DNA of 64,000 nucleotides from CAVSMC01 sp963728935. Lineage in GTDB: Bacteria > Pseudomonadota > Gammaproteobacteria > Burkholderiales > Casimicrobiaceae. How positions within the stretch are numbered: the first letter of the stretch is position 1; every line of letters begins with the position of its first letter. The notes beneath the pieces were generated by a model that saw only the letters and a program-made list of their open reading frames with translations, made no database searches and had not been told where the DNA came from. Of this stretch, positions 60,043-64,000 are shown piece after piece. Location: NCBI GenBank assembly GCA_963728935.1, contig CAVSMC010000002.1, positions 326,908 to 390,907 of the forward strand, read 5' to 3'. The translations under genes were made by a program, and so were the position numbers.

Positions 60043-60717
60043 ATGAGCACAGTCATGAGCAATGAGCGGGCAACCCAAGTCCCGATCGCTGCGAAGGTGG
60101 ACTTGAAGCTGGAGGTCGTCGTCATCCCCGTGTCCGACGTCGATCGCGCCAAGCGCTTTTACGAGAACCTGGGATGGCGGGTGGACGCCGATTTCACCAA
60201 TGGCGCGGACTGGCGGGTTGTGCAGATGACACCTCCCGGCTCACCGTGCTCCATTCACTTCGGCAAAGGAGTCACGACGGCAGTGCCGGGGTCAGTCAAG
60301 AATCTGTACCTCGTGGTGTCCGACATCGAAGCGGCACGCGGCGAGCTCATCGGCCGCGCCGTCGAAGTGAGTGACCCTTTCCACTTCACTGCCCTCGGGG
60401 GACCCCGCGCGCCCGGCCATGACCCCGACGGGCGCTCGTACGGAACATTTGCCACGTTCAGCGATCCGGACGGCAACAGCTGGCTACTCCAGGAGATCAA
60501 GGCGCGGCTTCCTGGACGGGGACTCAGCATGGACGTCGCGAGTCTGACAGAGCTTCTGCGAGAGGCAGAGAAGCACCATGGCGATTACGAACCGACCGCT
60601 CCGAAGCACCATTGGTCGGGGTGGTACGCCAGCTACATCGTCGCACGCGAGCGCGGTAGGGCTCCGGAAGAGGCCGCCGGAGATGCTGCGCTCCATATGG
60701 AAGGCGCCCGCCAATGA
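60043..60717 (+). CDS. VOC/glyoxalase family protein with C-terminal extension
   Basis: A 224-residue protein. Residues 20-150 are a VOC module (LEVVVIPVSDVDRAKRFYENLGW at the start, FATFSDPDGNSWLLQEI at the end with the Glu ligand). A 65-residue C-terminal extension GRGLSMDVASLTELLREAEKHHGDYE ... WYASYIVARERG is unusual for VOC proteins and is known as a separate helical region in some bacterial homologues. GGAGGT precedes ATG 60043. Its stop overlaps the start of the peroxiredoxin gene by four bases. Confidence 0.87.
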   Translation: MSTVMSNERATQVPIAAKVDLKLEVVVIPVSDVDRAKRFYENLGWRVDADFTNGADWRVVQMTPPGSPCSIHFGKGVTTAVPGSVKNLYLVVSDIEAARGELIGRAVEVSDPFHFTALGGPRAPGHDPDGRSYGTFATFSDPDGNSWLLQEIKARLPGRGLSMDVASLTELLREAEKHHGDYEPTAPKHHWSGWYASYIVARERGRAPEEAAGDAALHMEGARQ

Positions 60718-61310
60718 GGGACGACATCGTCACCGGCGCCGCCTTTCCGGACTACGAGCTTTCGGATCACCGCGGCAAGCATCGCAAGCTCTCGGAGCTG
60801 CAGGGAGACGATCCGCTGGTGCTGGTGCTATCTCGCGGAGGCTTCTGTCCGAAAGAGAGGAGGCAGCACGAAGGACTCCTGCAACTCCATCGCGAGATGC
60901 AGGTGGGCTATTGCCGTCTCGTCACCATCTCGACGGACAACCTGCTCGAGACAAACGAGTTCCGGGCCGGCGTCGGCGCACACTGGACTTTTCTCTCGGA
61001 CCCCGGGCGAAAACTGCAGAAGGATCTCGACATCGCGGAATACACCGACCCGCATCACGATCCGATGATCCCTCACACGCTGGTGCTCGAGCCCGGCCTG
61101 CGTGTCTACAAGATCTACAGCGGCTACTGGTTTTTCGGCCGGCCGACGGTGGAGGAACTGCGCCTCGACCTGCGCGCCGTGCTGCAGCGTTGCCGTCCCG
61201 ATTGGGACATCGGCAGCGCGGAGCAGCGGACCGCCTGGGCAAAGGGCGAAAAGACGAGTTTCTTTCCATACGGAAAAACGCAGGCGCAACTGCTGGGCGA
61301 GCAGGACTGA
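60714..61310 (+). CDS. Peroxiredoxin-like AhpC/TSA protein
   Basis: A 198-residue soluble protein with the thioredoxin-like peroxiredoxin fold: FPDYELSDHRGKHRKLSELQGDDPLVLVLSRGGFCPKERRQHEGLLQL contains the likely peroxidatic Cys (near residue 45, FCPKE). VTISTDNLLETNEFRAGVGAHWTFLSDPGRKLQKDLDIAEYTDP is typical of the family, and the C-terminal half includes HTLVLEPGLRVYKIYSGYWFFGRP. ATG 60714 overlaps the upstream VOC stop (ATGA), so translation is coupled. It would reduce hydroperoxides. Confidence 0.85.
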   Translation: MRDDIVTGAAFPDYELSDHRGKHRKLSELQGDDPLVLVLSRGGFCPKERRQHEGLLQLHREMQVGYCRLVTISTDNLLETNEFRAGVGAHWTFLSDPGRKLQKDLDIAEYTDPHHDPMIPHTLVLEPGLRVYKIYSGYWFFGRPTVEELRLDLRAVLQRCRPDWDIGSAEQRTAWAKGEKTSFFPYGKTQAQLLGEQD

Positions 61311-61421
61311 TCGGCGCAGGCTGATCCGGAATTGCCGACATCGCCCGGCATCCGATGATTACGTTGGCGCCTCCTGCAGCGCAGCGCGATGTCGCGCTGA
61401 CCGAGGCAGCAGGTAACGTCG

Positions 61422-61436
61422 ATACCATCGTCCAAT
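61422..61436 (+). promoter_or_regulatory. Copy of the shared promoter-like element (site 10)
   Basis: ATACCATCGTCCAAT is a perfect core match followed by AGATTCG, about 17 bases, and TCTCATTGCATCGTCATTTCATTGG. It lies about 146 bp before the Dps start. Confidence 0.65.
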
Positions 61437-61581
61437 AGATTCGGCGTTGCGACTGTAGTCTCATTGCATCGTCATTTCATTGGCGATCGCATTTCGATAA
61501 CACCAGAGGAACGTGCGATGAGCACTACCTGCTGACATCGCTGACCGAATCTATCAATCACCGACACGGAGGAAAAGGCTC

Positions 61582-62130
61582 ATGAAGAAACCTGCTGCAC
61601 GGAAAGAACATGACATGAAAGTCCGCCGAGAGGCCCCGCTGGCCACGCCCACTGATCTCAAAGCCACCGCGACCAGGGACATCTCCGCCGCGATGAATGG
61701 GATCCTGGCGGACGTGTTCGCGCTCTATCTGAAGACCAAGAATTTTCACTGGCACATGAGCGGTCCGCACTTTCGCGACTATCACTTGCTGCTGGACGAG
61801 CAAGCCGACCAGATTTACGCGATGGCCGACCCGATTGCCGAACGGATTCGCAAGTTGGGCGGCACCACGCTGCGGTCCATCGGCCACATTTCGCGCCTGA
61901 AGCGAATTCTCGACAATGACGCGGACTACGTGCAGCCGCTCGACATGCTGGCGGAGCTGCGCGAGGACAACAAGACGCTGGCGAGCGGTTTGCGCGAAGC
62001 CCACAACGTCTGCGACGAGCACCGCGATATCGCGACCGCAAGCCTGATCGAAGTCTGGATCGACGAAACGGAGCGACGAACCTGGTTCCTGTTCGAGTCG
62101 AGTCGTCAGGGAGACACCAGAGGGCATTGA
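61582..62130 (+). CDS. dps: Dps-family DNA-protecting ferritin
   Basis: A 182-residue Dps/ferritin-like protein. The dinuclear ferroxidase site at the dimer interface is visible in LKTKNFHWHMSGPHFRDYHLLLDEQADQIYAMADPIAERI (His, His, Asp and Glu ligands), and the N-terminal Lys/Arg-rich tail (KKPAARKEHDMKVRREA) should bind DNA. It forms a dodecamer that oxidises iron with peroxide and coats DNA in stress. GGAGG lies just upstream. It is one of the clearest stress genes under the shared element. Confidence 0.93.
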   Translation: MKKPAARKEHDMKVRREAPLATPTDLKATATRDISAAMNGILADVFALYLKTKNFHWHMSGPHFRDYHLLLDEQADQIYAMADPIAERIRKLGGTTLRSIGHISRLKRILDNDADYVQPLDMLAELREDNKTLASGLREAHNVCDEHRDIATASLIEVWIDETERRTWFLFESSRQGDTRGH

Positions 62131-62179
62131 GCCCCAACCGACGGTTTCTCGGACCCGTCCGCAGCCAACGGAGTCTGTC

Positions 62180-63901
62180 ATGCTCGACGCTATGTCCATC
62201 GGCTTCTCGAACCGTTGGGATCAACTCTTTCCGGTGCTGACCGAACTCGAGATCACGCACATCGCTCGGTTCGGCACCGTGCAGCGCTACTCGCGTGGCG
62301 CTCACGTGTTCACGGCGGGCGAGCCGGTGCCCGGCATGTTTGTGGTGTTGAGCGGCGTCCTGGGAACCAGTCAGCGCGACGGTCGGGGTCTCGTGGTTCC
62401 CATCGTACATCACGGACGGGGCGAATCTTCCGGCGAAGTCGGCCTTCTGTCCGCCCGCCATGCGCTGACAGATGGCTTCGCCGAGGAAGATGTCGAGGTG
62501 GTCCTGGTGCCGCCTTCGCAGTTGCGCGCCTTGATCATCGCCAAGGCCACTCTTGGCGAGCGCATCGTCCGCGCGCTGATCCTGCGCCGGGTCGGGTTGC
62601 TAGAATCCGGCGCGAGCGGTCCCGTCCTCATCGGCCACCCGGGGTCCCCCGAGCTGTTGCGGTTGCAGAATTTTCTGCGGCGCAACGATTATCCGCATCG
62701 GGTTATCGACACTGCGCTGGAGGACGATTCCGCTGCGCAGCGTCAGCATCACGCCTTGCCGGAGGGTGACGTTGTCGTGGTGTGCCCGAACGGCTCAGTG
62801 CTGCGCAATCCCAGCGAAGACGCGCTCGCGCGGGGCCTCGGGATGCTCGATTCGGTTGAGCACAACGAACTCTTCGACGTTGCCATAGTGGGCGCAGGTC
62901 CCGCGGGGCTCGCAACCGCCGTCTACGCGGCCTCGGAGGGCCTGCACGTCGTCGTACTGGACTGCCGGTCGTACGGGGGCAGGCGGGTGCCAGCGCGCGT
63001 ATCGAGAACTATCTGGGATTTCCCACGGGCATCTCCGGCCAAGCGCTCGCAGCCCGCGCCTATATCCAGGCGCAGAAATTCGGCGCCGAGATCATGATCC
63101 CGGCGCAGGCCGTCGCGCTTGATTGCAGCAACGCGGAGGCGGACGCAGAGTCTCGGTGAAGGTTGGCTGACGAGCGCCGCCTCAGATCAAGGACGGTGGT
63201 CATTGCCAGCGGTGTACGTTATCGACGCCCGCGGTCCCGCGGCTGAGCGAATTTGAAGGACGAGGTGTTTGGTATTAGGCGTCGGCGCTCGAAGCGAAGA
63301 CATGCGCGAACGAAGAAGTCGTGCTCGTAGGAGGCGGCAACTCCGCCGGACAGGCCGCCGCATCCCTGTCCCGCTTGATCCAAGGTGCGTGCTGATTCGG
63401 GGCCCCAGCCTCGCCGCCAGCATGTCGCAATATCTGATCGAGCGCATCCGTGCCACATCAAACATCGAACTGCAACCCAACACCGAATTGACACAATTGC
63501 ACGGCGACCAGGCGCTGGGCCTTACCGCAGTGTCGTGGCGCGACGCTCGCAACGGAAACGAGGAGGAGCGACCGATTCAGCATGTGTTCCTTTTTGTCGG
63601 CGCGGATCCCGAGACCCAGTGGCTGGAGGGCCGTGGCGTCGGGTACGATGCGCAAGGGTTCATCCTGACAGGTCAGGCCACCGAGGGCAACGCGGCCGCG
63701 TATGTGGCCGCCCCGCTCGAATCGAGCATCCCCGGCGTGTTTGCCGTAGGCGACGTGCGCTCCGGTTCGGTGAAGCGCGTCGGTGGCGCCATCGGTGAAG
63801 GCGCCTCGGCCGAGGCGCAAATTCATCAGTATCTTGCCTCCGCGGATCGCACGTTCGAGGCATCCGGAAGAAAGCAACACTCGATGCAAGGTACGACATG
63901 A
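62180..63901 (+). pseudogene. cNMP-binding/thioredoxin-reductase-like flavoprotein, broken
   Basis: The first 305 residues start with a cyclic-nucleotide-binding domain (LTELEITHIARFGTVQRYSRGAHVFTAGE, GESSGEVGLLS) and pass into the FAD-binding fold (DVAIVGAGPAGLATAVYAASEGL near residue 233, LDCRSYGG). One G is missing near 62980, after which AGASARIENYLGFPTGISGQALAARAYIQ continues in another frame; a TAG interrupts the sequence near 63270, and later EEVVLVGGGNSAGQAA and IPGVFAVGDVRSGSVKRVGGAIGEGASA lie in further frames. In intact relatives these form one protein of about 560 residues. At least three frameshifts and one stop make it non-functional as read. Confidence 0.85.
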
Positions 63902-64000
63902 TCAATTTGGAGCTGCCGCCGTCATTCGACCGCACGACTGGCCAAGGCACTCGGCCGACCTGAACGACGCGCTGAGTTTCAGTAGCTCGGCGTGTGCGGC

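Noticed and set aside
1..64000. CRISPR array
   Set aside because: I saw no series of short direct repeats with regular unique spacers; the repeats found are promoter-like elements and att sites at irregular distances.
63902..64000. Start of a further gene at 63898 (MINLELPPSF...)
   Set aside because: The frame ends after about 21 codons, and nothing in the last 100 bases can be supported.

Overview
The window reads as chromosomal DNA of a GC-rich proteobacterium, most likely a beta- or gammaproteobacterium with Burkholderiales-like content. The basis is the gene families: isoquinoline 1-oxidoreductase-type molybdenum hydroxylase, SrpA-type catalase, DUF6130, cytochrome P460, FixJ/NarL two-component systems, and IS3, IS630 and IS256 elements. 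No rRNA, complete tRNA or CRISPR array is visible, so the taxonomic placement is inference. The window is rich in accessory genes and in broken genes: at least sixteen truncated or frameshifted remnants lie between intact genes.

Layout. 0-9.5 kb: the end of a sulfite-oxidase-like molybdoenzyme with its flavin reductase, an NhaA antiporter fused to a DsbA-like domain, two alpha/beta hydrolases, DUF4336, LapA-like and DUF2254 membrane proteins, and remnants of response-regulator, LuxR-type and NhaP genes. 9.1-14.1 kb: a minus-strand block (cupin remnant, zinc alcohol dehydrogenase, cyclophilin-like lipocalin-size protein, broken acetyltransferase, Tat-exported hydrolase) divergent from a LysR regulator. 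14.5-19.8 kb: IS remnants, a HigBA toxin-antitoxin pair and a SNF2 helicase with its SWIM zinc-finger partner. 19.9-37.5 kb: a 17.4-kb segment bounded by direct repeats that carry the 3' part of a tRNA-Asn gene. It holds an orphan HicB, a PAS/GAF/GGDEF/EAL protein, a NarL-type two-component pair, a quinone oxidoreductase, a TIR-WD40 protein, a class III cyclase and an O-methyltransferase, and looks like an integrated island. 37.5-43.3 kb: an intact IS630 element with a -1 frameshift site, then a sensory block of two FixJ-like regulators, a PAS/GAF histidine kinase and a MEDS protein. 43.7-64 kb: an oxidative/electrophile-stress-like block with IorAB and a decayed second copy of it, cupin, catalase-like protein, MOSC-reductase fusion, phospholipase D lipoprotein, thioredoxin-like protein, hydrolase, DUF6130, cytochrome P460, DoxX, two VOC proteins, peroxiredoxin, Dps, and a broken cNMP-thioredoxin-reductase-like gene.

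The most striking unifying signal is a conserved promoter-like element (core ATACCATCGTCCAAT, often preceded by GTATCG and followed by AGATTCG). It occurs at ten places, in both orientations, mostly 60-150 bp before start codons: two hydrolases, iorA and its pseudogene copy, two paralogous small secreted repeat proteins, a minus-strand hydrolase, DUF6130 and Dps. This suggests one undescribed regulon spanning otherwise unrelated redox and hydrolase genes. The two secreted proteins share a repeated motif of the form NPxGLSxREYQALSS...W(H), which I do not recognise from any named family.
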